A stretch of 9,279 nt of DNA from Planctomycetaceae bacterium (lineage in GTDB: Bacteria; Planctomycetota; Planctomycetia; Pirellulales; UBA1268). The notes below the pieces were generated by a model, which searched no databases, was not told where the DNA came from, and saw nothing but the letters and a program-made list of their open reading frames with translations. The stretch spans positions 1 to 9,279 of the forward strand of contig DNLZ01000463.1 of the NCBI GenBank assembly GCA_003488325.1, written 5' to 3'. This document shows, piece after piece, positions 1 through 8,040 of the stretch (positions within the stretch are counted from its first letter, which is position 1; each line of letters begins with the position of its first letter). Position numbers and translations under genes: made by a program.

Positions 1-15
1 TATCTCGGATGCGCT

Positions 16-1827
<1,812 letters not shown>

Positions 1828-1833
1828 GACCTG

Positions 1834-1839
1834 ATTCTA
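1834..1839 (-). promoter_or_regulatory. Candidate -10 box for a leaderless lepA transcript
   Basis: The minus-strand hexamer TAGAAT (one mismatch to TATAAT, and fitting TANNNT) occupies exactly -12 to -7 when the A of the lepA ATG (1827) is called +1. That is where a -10 box must lie for transcription to start on the initiation codon. It is an AT-rich island in very GC-rich DNA. I see no TTGACA-like -35 about 17 bp further upstream, where the minus-strand sequence is CGCAGC. Known from other GC-rich bacteria: leaderless genes often show a -10 box at this spacing. Use of it here is inference. Confidence 0.35.
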
Positions 1840-1929
1840 CCCGTCGGGGAGCCGGTGCTGCGGCGCCGTTGGACGCACCGTACCATAGGGGCTGTCGCGG
1901 TTCGCGACGACGGCCGATTCCGGTGTCAT
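1837..1929 (-). CDS. Candidate 30-aa leader ORF upstream of lepA
   Basis: A 30-codon ORF starts at ATG 1929 (MTPESAVVANRDSPYG...) and ends with TAG at 1839-1837, leaving 9 nt before the lepA start. It has a strong Shine-Dalgarno, GGGAGGT, at 1945-1939 with a 9-nt spacer. That is better than anything in front of lepA itself. Third codon positions are about 80% G/C (24 of 30), compatible with coding in this genome. I recognise no homolog and see no run of one amino acid that would suggest a classical attenuator. If translated, it could couple translation into lepA or act as a regulatory leader peptide. The alternative is chance: a purine-rich stretch followed by ATG in non-coding DNA. Its stop codon shares bases with the TAGAAT element, so the two signals may not both be real. 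Confidence 0.35.
   Translation of the reverse strand: MTPESAVVANRDSPYGTVRPTAPQHRLPDG
1894..1908. repeat. Short perfect inverted repeat in the divergent intergenic region
   Basis: GTCGCG-GTT-CGCGAC forms a 6-bp perfect inverted repeat with a 3-base centre. It lies roughly midway between the divergent lepA and DUF1592 starts, in a position where an operator could act on both. It also lies inside the candidate leader ORF. In DNA this GC-rich, CG-containing 6-mers pair by chance fairly often, so a regulatory role is only a possibility. Confidence 0.2.
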
Positions 1930-1938
1930 CCCGGCCGC

Positions 1939-1945
1939 ACCTCCC
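1939..1945 (-). promoter_or_regulatory. Ribosome binding site of the candidate leader ORF
   Basis: Read on the minus strand the bases are GGGAGGT, a near-complete Shine-Dalgarno, 9 nt before ATG 1929. It is the main evidence that the 30-codon ORF ahead of lepA could be translated. On the plus strand the same bases are an anti-Shine-Dalgarno-like ACCTCCC within the region upstream of the DUF1592 start, so they do not help that gene. Confidence 0.4.
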
Positions 1946-1959
1946 TTCCCGTGTGTCGC

Positions 1960-4650
1960 ATGGACGAGTGCCGCGCCGCCGTGCCCGGTCTCCGCTCGTC
2001 GACGCGGCGCCGTACGCCAGCGGTGCTGGCGTGCGGCATGGTGCTGGCGGTCACGGGGCCGTCGGGTCGGTCGGCCGAGACGCACGAGGCCGTCGCCACA
2101 CCCCCCGCGGCGCTGTTTCTCGAGGCCCACTGCACGCGCTGCCACGACGGCGACGTCGCGGAAGGAGGCGTGCGGCTCGACGACCTGCCGACGACGATCA
2201 CCACGGTGGAGGCCGCCGAACGCTGGCAGCGGGTGCTCGGCGTGCTCAACGCCGGCTCGATGCCACCCGAGGAAGAGCCACGTCCACCCGTTGCCGCCGC
2301 GACCGAGTTCCTCGCATCCCTGTCGCGCTCGCTCGCCGTCGCGCGGCGCACGATCGGCGATCAGGGGCGGGTCGGCACGCTGCGGCGGCTCAACCGGCGC
2401 GAATACGCGAACACGCTCCGCTCGCTGCTCGGGGTCGACGTCGACGTGTCGAGCCTGCCGGACGACGCGGGGGCGGGCGGCTACGACACCTTCGGCTCGT
2501 CACTCTTCATGTCGAGCGACCAGTTCGAGCAGTATCTCGCCGTCGGGCGTCGTGCCGCCGCCGGCGTCATCGACCGGTGGCGACGCGCCGCCGAACCGCT
2601 CCCCTCCCGCAGCACCGTGCGCACGGAGGTGGAGATCGCGGCGCGCAGGCAGATGGGCGGACTGCTCAACGGGTACTTCCTCGGCGGGTACCGCAAGGCG
2701 CGGGAATGGGAGGCTGCCGGGGCCGATCCGGCCCGCGCGAAGGACTTCGGGTTTCCTGACGAGCATGAGGCGAAGTTCCGCCTCCGTGCCTACGAGCAGT
2801 CGGGTCCCTACCTGGGGCAGTACCTCGCGCTGCCGAAGTCGGACGAGGGCGCCTGGCTCACCTACCACACCGCCAACTACCACCACACGGAGACGATCAC
2901 GATCCCCGCCGACGCCCCGCCGGGGCGCTACGTCCTGCGGCTGCGCGTCGGCGGCAACGAGAAGGTGCCGGTCTCGCGACGGTTCCTCGAGATGGGGATC
3001 GTCTCGGCCGACGACTTCCGCCGGCTCGGTGTGTTCCAGGTCACCGACCCGGTCCAGCGGCCGCAGACGATCGAGGTGCCAGTCACGATCACGCCGGACG
3101 GCGCCCGCGCGTTCTCGTTCCGCGAGAAGCGCCACGCGGACGCCGCGGCGGCGTCGTTTCAGAACGCCCTCGCGCGGGCGACCAACGGCGTCGGCCTCGA
3201 CTGTGCGCTGTGGATCGACTGGGTGGAATGGGAAGGCCCGCTTCCCGATCCCGACGGGGCCGACCGGTGCCTCGCGCTCTTCGGCTCCGTCTTCCATCCC
3301 GACCTCGACGCCGCTGCGACGCGCGCGATCCTCGAACGGATCGCCGTCCGTGCCTTCCGGGGTGTGCGGCCCGGGGACGATTACCTCGATCGGCTGGTCT
3401 TGATCCACGACGCGCAGCGGGCCTCCGGCAGGCCTTTCGCCGACGCACTCGTCGAACCGCTGGCCGTCATGCTCGCCTCCCCGGCGTTCCTCTACCTGCA
3501 CGAGCCGGACGCCGACCGTGCGGGGTCACCGGTGCCGGAGAGCACTGCCGCCGACGACCGCCACCTTTCCGACCTCGAACTCGCGTCGCGTCTCTCCTTC
3601 TTCCTGTGGGCGTCCCCGCCCGATGACGACCTGCTCGCGGCGGCGACGGCCGGCGCACTCGACGATCCCGGTGGGCTCGCGCAGCAGGCCCGACGGCTGA
3701 TCGCCGACTCCCGTTCGCTCGCCTGTGCGACGGGATTCACCCACCAGTGGCTCGACGTCGACCGGCTCGACTTCTTCCGCTTCGATCACCAGCTGCACCC
3801 CGACTTCGACGAGGCCACCCGCGAAGCCGCGAAGATGGAGATCTACCGGACGTTCCACACGCTGCTCCAACGCGACCTCGACGCGCGTCGGCTGCTGGCC
3901 TGCGACTTCGTCGTCGTCGACGGACTCCTGGCCGCCTACTACGGCCTCGACGACGTCAGCGATCCCGCGAAGCCGAAGCCGATCACGGGCGATCACTTCC
4001 GCATGGTCCCGCTCCCGCCGTCCAGCCCGCGGGGTGGACTGCTCGGCATGGCCGCGATCCTCGGCATGGGCAGCAACGGCGAGCGCACGAGCCCCGTCGA
4101 GCGCGGCGCGTGGGTGCTGCGGAAGCTGCTCGACGACCCGCCGCCTCCGGCGCCGCCGAACGTGCCGCAGCTCTCACGGCTCGATGGCCGGAAGATCTCC
4201 GTGCGGGAGCGGCTGCTGGCCCATCAGGAGGAGCCGCAGTGCGCCCAGTGCCACCGCGCGATCGACCCGGTGGGATTTGGGCTCGAGAACTTCGACGCGG
4301 CCGGCCGCTGGCGCACCGAGGACCACCTCTACCGGATGAACTTCGTGATGAAGAACGGGCCACACGGCAAGGTCGTCGACGTGAGCTTTCCGATCGACCC
4401 GGCCGGCGCTTTGCACGGGGGCCCCGCGTTCGCGGACTTCTTCGAGCTGCGCGCCGCGATCGCCGCCCGGGGGGACGACTTCCTGCGGGGCCTCGTCTCC
4501 AACCTGTTCGCCTACGCGATCGGCAGGCCGGTGAGCTTCGCCGACGCGGAGGTCATCGACGGGCTCGTCGCCCGCGCGGTGGCCGACGGCGGAGGCCTCG
4601 CGTCCATCGTCGAGGCGATCGTGACCACGCCCGAGTTCCGCACGCGGTGA
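1960..4650 (+). CDS. Exported planctomycete cytochrome-type DUF1592/DUF1588 protein
   Basis: This 896-residue protein shows the full planctomycete multidomain order: PSCyt1 heme motif CTRCH (58-62), DUF1587 (about 140-203, RRLNRREYANTLRSLLGVD), a beta-rich insert (about 270-430), DUF1595 (about 458-515), DUF1592 (about 535-600, LSFFLW), DUF1588 (about 690-785, with GSNGERTSPVERGAWVL and a second heme motif CAQCH at 761-765) and DUF1585 (about 835-896, ending IVTTPEFRTR). The biochemical function of the family is unknown; two CxxCH motifs indicate covalent c-type heme and location outside the cytoplasm. ATG 1960 gives a basic n-region (RRR at 16-18), a hydrophobic stretch (about 20-33) and a plausible cleavage after GRSA. 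No clear Shine-Dalgarno precedes it; GTG 1951 and ATG 2038 are in-frame alternatives. The frame is open far upstream opposite lepA, which is a GC artefact. It heads a unit with the DUF1552 gene 37 bp downstream. Confidence 0.94.
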   Translation: MDECRAAVPGLRSSTRRRTPAVLACGMVLAVTGPSGRSAETHEAVATPPAALFLEAHCTRCHDGDVAEGGVRLDDLPTTITTVEAAERWQRVLGVLNAGSMPPEEEPRPPVAAATEFLASLSRSLAVARRTIGDQGRVGTLRRLNRREYANTLRSLLGVDVDVSSLPDDAGAGGYDTFGSSLFMSSDQFEQYLAVGRRAAAGVIDRWRRAAEPLPSRSTVRTEVEIAARRQMGGLLNGYFLGGYRKAREWEAAGADPARAKDFGFPDEHEAKFRLRAYEQSGPYLGQYLALPKSDEGAWLTYHTANYHHTETITIPADAPPGRYVLRLRVGGNEKVPVSRRFLEMGIVSADDFRRLGVFQVTDPVQRPQTIEVPVTITPDGARAFSFREKRHADAAAASFQNALARATNGVGLDCALWIDWVEWEGPLPDPDGADRCLALFGSVFHPDLDAAATRAILERIAVRAFRGVRPGDDYLDRLVLIHDAQRASGRPFADALVEPLAVMLASPAFLYLHEPDADRAGSPVPESTAADDRHLSDLELASRLSFFLWASPPDDDLLAAATAGALDDPGGLAQQARRLIADSRSLACATGFTHQWLDVDRLDFFRFDHQLHPDFDEATREAAKMEIYRTFHTLLQRDLDARRLLACDFVVVDGLLAAYYGLDDVSDPAKPKPITGDHFRMVPLPPSSPRGGLLGMAAILGMGSNGERTSPVERGAWVLRKLLDDPPPPAPPNVPQLSRLDGRKISVRERLLAHQEEPQCAQCHRAIDPVGFGLENFDAAGRWRTEDHLYRMNFVMKNGPHGKVVDVSFPIDPAGALHGGPAFADFFELRAAIAARGDDFLRGLVSNLFAYAIGRPVSFADAEVIDGLVARAVADGGGLASIVEAIVTTPEFRTR

Positions 4651-4674
4651 CGGCCACCGAGCCGTCGCCATCCC

Positions 4675-4680
4675 GAGGAG
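4675..4680 (+). promoter_or_regulatory. Ribosome binding site of the DUF1552 gene
   Basis: GAGGAG lies 7 nt before ATG 4688, an optimal Shine-Dalgarno spacing. It fixes the start of the DUF1552 gene and shows independent initiation within the polycistronic unit. Confidence 0.75.
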
Positions 4681-4687
4681 TCGTCTC

Positions 4688-5968
4688 ATGCATCCCACAC
4701 GCCGCACGGTGCTCAGGGCCGCCGGCACCGCGCTCGCGCTGCCGCTCCTGCCGTCCCTCGGCTGGCGACGGTTCGCGGCCGCGGCCCCGGTCACGGTGCC
4801 CACCCGACTGGTCTTTCTCTCGTTCGGCTGGGGCGTGACGAACGAGACGTGGTTTCCAGACCGGGCGAAGACCGGCGTCGACTACGACCTCCCGGAGGGC
4901 CTCGCGCCGCTCGCCCGGCACAAGGGCGGGATCACGGTGATCCAGGGCCTCGCGAACAAGTTCTCGAACGAAGCGCACTGGGGCAGCACCTTCTACCTCA
5001 CCGGCGCCAACCGCTACGGCGTGCCGGGCAGCAGCTTCTCCAACTCCATCTCGGCCGACCAGGTCGCGGCCGAGACGCTCGGCGCGGGGACGCGCTTCAC
5101 GTCGCTCCAGCTGACAAGCCGGGACGCGGAGCAATCGGGCCACGGGCCGGGGCTGTCGCTCGCGTGGAACCGCCAGGGCAAACCGCTCGCGGGCCTGGAC
5201 ACCCCGCTCGCGGCCTACGAGAGGCTCTTCGGCGACGAGACCCTGCCGCTGGCCGAGCGGCAGCGGATGCTCCGCGAGCGGCGCAGCGTCCTCGACGCCG
5301 TCCTCGTGCAGGCCAGGTCGATCGACCGGACGCTCTCGGCCCGGGATCACGACAAGCTCGACGAATACTTCCAGTCGATCCGCGACATCGAGACGCGGCT
5401 CGCCAAGGAGGAGTCGTGGATGACGACGCCCAAGCCCCGCCCGCCGCTCGACGCACCGGGCGCGTCGCTCGTCGGCGAGCAGGAAATCGCGCTCATGTAC
5501 GACCTCATCGTGGCGGCCTTCCGCACCGACAGCACGCGCGTGATCACCTACCGCCAGCCGATGGCCAGTCTCATCAAGAGCATGGGCATCACGGTCGCGC
5601 CGCACGACCTGAGCCACTACACGCCGGGCGACCGCATGGAGGCCTCGAAGCGACGCGACCGCAAGCAGAGCGAGCTGCTCGCCACCCTGCTCGACCGGCT
5701 CGCGGCGGTGCAGGAGGCGGATGGTTCGAGCCTGCTCGACCGGGTGAGCCTCTCCTTCGGCAGCAACATCCGCTCGATCCACTATCTCGACAACTGCCCG
5801 ACCGTGATCGCCGGCGGCGGCGCCGGCATCCGGCATGGACGGCATGTCGTGCTCGAGGCGAAGCAGACGCCACTGGCCAACCTCTGGCTCACGCTGCTCC
5901 AGGGGGTGGGCATCGAGACCGACTCCTTCGCCGACGCGACCGGGACGATCGGCGAGTTGCGGGCGTGA
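4688..5968 (+). CDS. DUF1552 family protein with Tat-type signal
   Basis: This 426-residue protein is about the usual length for DUF1552. The N-terminus carries a twin-arginine-like signal: R5 R6 in TRRTVLRAAG, then a hydrophobic LALPLLPSL stretch, with an Ala-rich possible cleavage region near residues 29-34. This suggests export in folded form, possibly with a cofactor. Family landmarks are RLVFLSFGWGVTNETWFPD (about 40-58), HKGGITVIQGLANKFSNEAH (about 78-97), LDEYFQSIRDIETRL (about 222-236), AFRTDSTRVITYR, HDLSHY, and a C-terminal TPLANLWLTLLQGVGIETDS segment. The C-terminal part recalls DUF1501/alkaline-phosphatase-superfamily proteins, but I see no proven catalytic site and infer no reaction. 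Function is unknown. In planctomycetes this family is regularly encoded next to DUF1592 proteins, as here, so the two probably act together. The next gene starts 32 bp after its stop. Confidence 0.94.
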   Translation: MHPTRRTVLRAAGTALALPLLPSLGWRRFAAAAPVTVPTRLVFLSFGWGVTNETWFPDRAKTGVDYDLPEGLAPLARHKGGITVIQGLANKFSNEAHWGSTFYLTGANRYGVPGSSFSNSISADQVAAETLGAGTRFTSLQLTSRDAEQSGHGPGLSLAWNRQGKPLAGLDTPLAAYERLFGDETLPLAERQRMLRERRSVLDAVLVQARSIDRTLSARDHDKLDEYFQSIRDIETRLAKEESWMTTPKPRPPLDAPGASLVGEQEIALMYDLIVAAFRTDSTRVITYRQPMASLIKSMGITVAPHDLSHYTPGDRMEASKRRDRKQSELLATLLDRLAAVQEADGSSLLDRVSLSFGSNIRSIHYLDNCPTVIAGGGAGIRHGRHVVLEAKQTPLANLWLTLLQGVGIETDSFADATGTIGELRA

Positions 5969-5984
5969 CACGGCGGCGATTCCC

Positions 5985-5993
5985 AAGAGGAGG
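5985..5993 (+). promoter_or_regulatory. Ribosome binding site of the alpha/beta hydrolase gene
   Basis: AAGAGGAGG lies 7 nt before ATG 6001. This strong Shine-Dalgarno decides the start, although the frame is open upstream for more than 1 kb through the DUF1552 gene. Confidence 0.8.
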
Positions 5994-6000
5994 GCCCATC

Positions 6001-6945
6001 ATGAGCGGCACGAACCGCGTGCGTGGCGGACGCTCGACGACGCGGACAGGGCGAGCGCTCCTGTTCATCGTCTTCCTGTGGTCCGGCGGCGCCGTGGCGC
6101 CCGCCGCCGAACCCGCTCCGTCCAACGACGCGGCGGCGCGACCCGGCCGGCTCGACCTCTCGTTTCCGGACGAGACGATCGACCAGTGGCACGGGTTCCG
6201 CCGGCATCGGTTCCGTTTCGAGGGGCGCGAGGCGTGGGTCGTCGAGCCGCGGCAGCCGCTGCCCGGCGCGCCCTTCTCGTGGTGCCTCATGTTTCCCGAT
6301 GCGTTCACGCAGCGCTGCGCCGCGCCCGCTCTCGTCGCGCGCGGCCTGCACCATGTCTTCCTCGACGTGGGCAACACGTTCGGCTCCCCCGAGGCGGTCC
6401 GCGCGCTGGCCGGATTCCACGACATGCTCGTCGCCCGCGGCTTCGCATCCCGCGCCGTCCTCATCGGCATCAGCCGCGGCGGGCTCTACGCCCACCGCTA
6501 CGCGGCCGAACACCCCACCCGTGTCGCGGTGATCTACGGCGACGCACCGGTGCTCGATTTCAAGAGCTGGCCCGGAGGCAGGGGCCGGGGCAAAGGCAGC
6601 CAACGCGACTGGGAGACGCTTCGGCAGGTCTACGGCTTCGCGGACGACGCGGCGGCGCTCGCCTATGCCGGCAACCCGATCGACACGCTCGAGCCGCTGG
6701 CGCGCGAGGATGTGGAGCTCATCTACGTGGTGGGTGACGACGACGACGTGGTGCCGTGGGAGGAGAACACGGCGGTGGCCGAGGTTCGGTACCGCGCGCT
6801 CGGAGGCTCCGTCACGGTGATCCACAAGCCGGGTGTGGGCCATCATCCGCACGGGCTCGACGATCCCGCTCCCGTCGTCGAGGCGATCGTGCGCCGCGCG
6901 GCCAGGGGACCTGCGCCCACGCCCGACGCGGCCGCGCCGCACTGA
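6001..6945 (+). CDS. Secreted alpha/beta hydrolase (esterase-like)
   Basis: This 314-residue protein starts at an ATG with a strong Shine-Dalgarno. Residues 1-36 look like a Sec signal peptide: a basic n-region (R6, R8, R11, R15, R18), a hydrophobic LLFIVFLWSGGAV core, and probable cleavage around APAA-EP. The mature part has an alpha/beta-hydrolase fold signature. The nucleophile elbow GISRGG puts Ser158 as nucleophile, the likely acid is Asp248 in VVGDDDDVVPWEEN, and the likely base His is in the GVGHHPHG motif (281-284). The segments FRFEGREAWVVEP, YGDAPVLDFKSWPGG and GNPIDTLEPLA resemble a family I recall from Planctomycetes and Verrucomicrobia, often near carbohydrate-degradation genes. 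The reaction is probably ester hydrolysis outside the cytoplasm; the substrate is unknown. It is third in the unit after the DUF1592 and DUF1552 genes and ends 30 bp from the convergent ROK gene. Confidence 0.9.
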   Translation: MSGTNRVRGGRSTTRTGRALLFIVFLWSGGAVAPAAEPAPSNDAAARPGRLDLSFPDETIDQWHGFRRHRFRFEGREAWVVEPRQPLPGAPFSWCLMFPDAFTQRCAAPALVARGLHHVFLDVGNTFGSPEAVRALAGFHDMLVARGFASRAVLIGISRGGLYAHRYAAEHPTRVAVIYGDAPVLDFKSWPGGRGRGKGSQRDWETLRQVYGFADDAAALAYAGNPIDTLEPLAREDVELIYVVGDDDDVVPWEENTAVAEVRYRALGGSVTVIHKPGVGHHPHGLDDPAPVVEAIVRRAARGPAPTPDAAAPH

Positions 6946-6953
6946 GCCGCTTC

Positions 6954-6975
6954 CCGGTCGGCTGCAGCGGACCGG
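6954..6975. terminator. GC-rich inverted repeat between convergent genes, possible bidirectional terminator
   Basis: CCGGTC (6954-6959) and GACCGG (6970-6975) are perfect 6-bp arms. The centre GGCTGCAGCG can add a 2-bp inner stem. The repeat occupies most of the 30-bp gap between the stop codons of the hydrolase (plus) and the ROK kinase (minus) and abuts the latter. A symmetrical hairpin there could end transcription from both sides. No T-tract follows on either strand, so it is not a canonical Rho-independent terminator. Confidence 0.3.
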
Positions 6976-8028
6976 TCAGGCCCCCCCGCCGGCCCCCCGT
7001 GGATTTTTCGCGGCCAGCCGCGCGAGTCCCGCGGCGCCGATCGAGCCGGCATCGCCCCCGAGGCTCGCGAAGCCGATCACCGTCAGCGCGGCGAGCTTCG
7101 GGAATGTCCGACGCCGCACCTCCTCGCGGATCCGCTCGAGGAACGTGCGGCCCGCCGGAGCCTGCTCGCGTCCGAACGTCATCGCCCCGCCGATCAGGAC
7201 GGCCTCCGGGTCGATGGCATGCATGAGCGACACGATGCCGATCCCCAGCCAGCGGGCCGTGTCGCGGAGCAGGTGCAGCGCGAGCGGATCGCCCGCCTCC
7301 GCTTCCCGGCCGACGAGGATCGGCGTGAGCGACTCGCCGGCGGCGACGGCCGCGGCGAGCGATCCCGTCGCGCCCGCCGCGATCGCCTCGGCGGCCCGCG
7401 CCACGAGCGACTTCGCGCTCGCGTAGGCCTCGAGGTGTCCCGGCTGGCCGCACGGACACATCCGCGCGTCATCCGAGGGGTCGACGATCATGTGCCCGCA
7501 TTCCGACCCGTGGCTGTGCGCGCCCTCGACGTTCAGGTCGCCGATGATGATGCCGCCGCCCACGCCCGTGCCGAGCGTGAGGAGCACGAGCGAGTCGTAC
7601 GCACGGCCGGCCCCGACCCAGAATTCGCCATAGCCGGCGGCGTTGGCATCGTTGGCGAACGTCACGGGATATCCGCAGTGGGCCGCCACCCGGTCGCGGA
7701 GCGGGAAGTCGTCCCAGCCGGGGAGGTTCCCGGCGCGCACGATCGTGCCGAGCGGGATGTCGAGCGGCCCCGGCGAGCCGAGTCCCGCACCGGCCACGTC
7801 GCTTGGCCTCAGCCCCGCCCGCGCGACGAGGCCCACGACCGCACGGCCCATCCGCTCCGCCGCGTCCTCGGCGCCGCGCCCGGCATGCGTCTCTTCCGTG
7901 TGGAACGCGACGAGCCGGCCCTCGTCGTCGACCAGCGCCACCTTGATGTTGGTGCCGCCGAGATCGACGCCGGCCCAGAAGGGCGGCTTCGCCGCGGCGA
8001 TCGGCACGAGATCCTGACGGTGCGCCAT
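6976..8028 (-). CDS. ROK family sugar kinase (glucokinase-like)
   Basis: This 350-residue protein has the ROK architecture. It should phosphorylate a hexose or amino sugar with ATP in the cytoplasm. Visible motifs are the phosphate-binding DLGGTNIK (22-29), the catalytic FANDANAAGYGE with Asp127, GTGVGGGI (153-160), the sugar/zinc site SECGH (Glu176, His179), the zinc motif CPCGQPGHLEAY (191-202) and the adenosine-side VLIGGAM (277-283). It lacks an N-terminal DNA-binding helix-turn-helix, so it is a kinase rather than a ROK repressor. The zinc motif normally reads CxCGxxGC; here the last Cys is His198, which could still bind zinc. Specificity (glucose, fructose, N-acetylglucosamine or other) cannot be read from sequence. 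ATG 8028 lies 12 nt after the stop of the cytochrome c peroxidase gene and has no good Shine-Dalgarno, suggesting translational coupling. GTG at residue 8 is an alternative start. Confidence 0.93.
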   Translation of the reverse strand: MAHRQDLVPIAAAKPPFWAGVDLGGTNIKVALVDDEGRLVAFHTEETHAGRGAEDAAERMGRAVVGLVARAGLRPSDVAGAGLGSPGPLDIPLGTIVRAGNLPGWDDFPLRDRVAAHCGYPVTFANDANAAGYGEFWVGAGRAYDSLVLLTLGTGVGGGIIIGDLNVEGAHSHGSECGHMIVDPSDDARMCPCGQPGHLEAYASAKSLVARAAEAIAAGATGSLAAAVAAGESLTPILVGREAEAGDPLALHLLRDTARWLGIGIVSLMHAIDPEAVLIGGAMTFGREQAPAGRTFLERIREEVRRRTFPKLAALTVIGFASLGGDAGSIGAAGLARLAAKNPRGAGGGA

Positions 8029-8040
8029 GCGTCCGGGTCG

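Noticed and set aside
1869..1886. TTGGAC and TACCAT as a plus-strand promoter for the DUF1592 gene.
   Set aside because: The spacer between the two hexamers is only 6 bp, far from the 16-18 bp needed for a sigma-70-type promoter.
1951..1953. GTG at 1951 as start of the DUF1592 protein.
   Set aside because: It adds only three residues, has no Shine-Dalgarno and does not improve the signal peptide. ATG 1960 is preferred, though not proven.
4553..5986. 477-codon minus-strand open frame opposite the DUF1552 gene.
   Set aside because: Compositional artefact of high GC3; no domain is recognisable and the plus-strand gene is well supported. The same applies to the minus-strand frames at 2500-3501 and 5782-6942.
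4849..6000. Upstream extension of the alpha/beta hydrolase frame through the DUF1552 gene.
   Set aside because: The extension is Arg/Pro-rich out-of-frame translation. ATG 6001 has a strong ribosome binding site and is followed by a signal peptide.
6736..6750. Short run of repeated GAC triplets in the hydrolase gene.
   Set aside because: It encodes the Asp run around the catalytic acid (GDDDDVVP) and is explained by protein sequence. It is too short to be a meaningful repeat.
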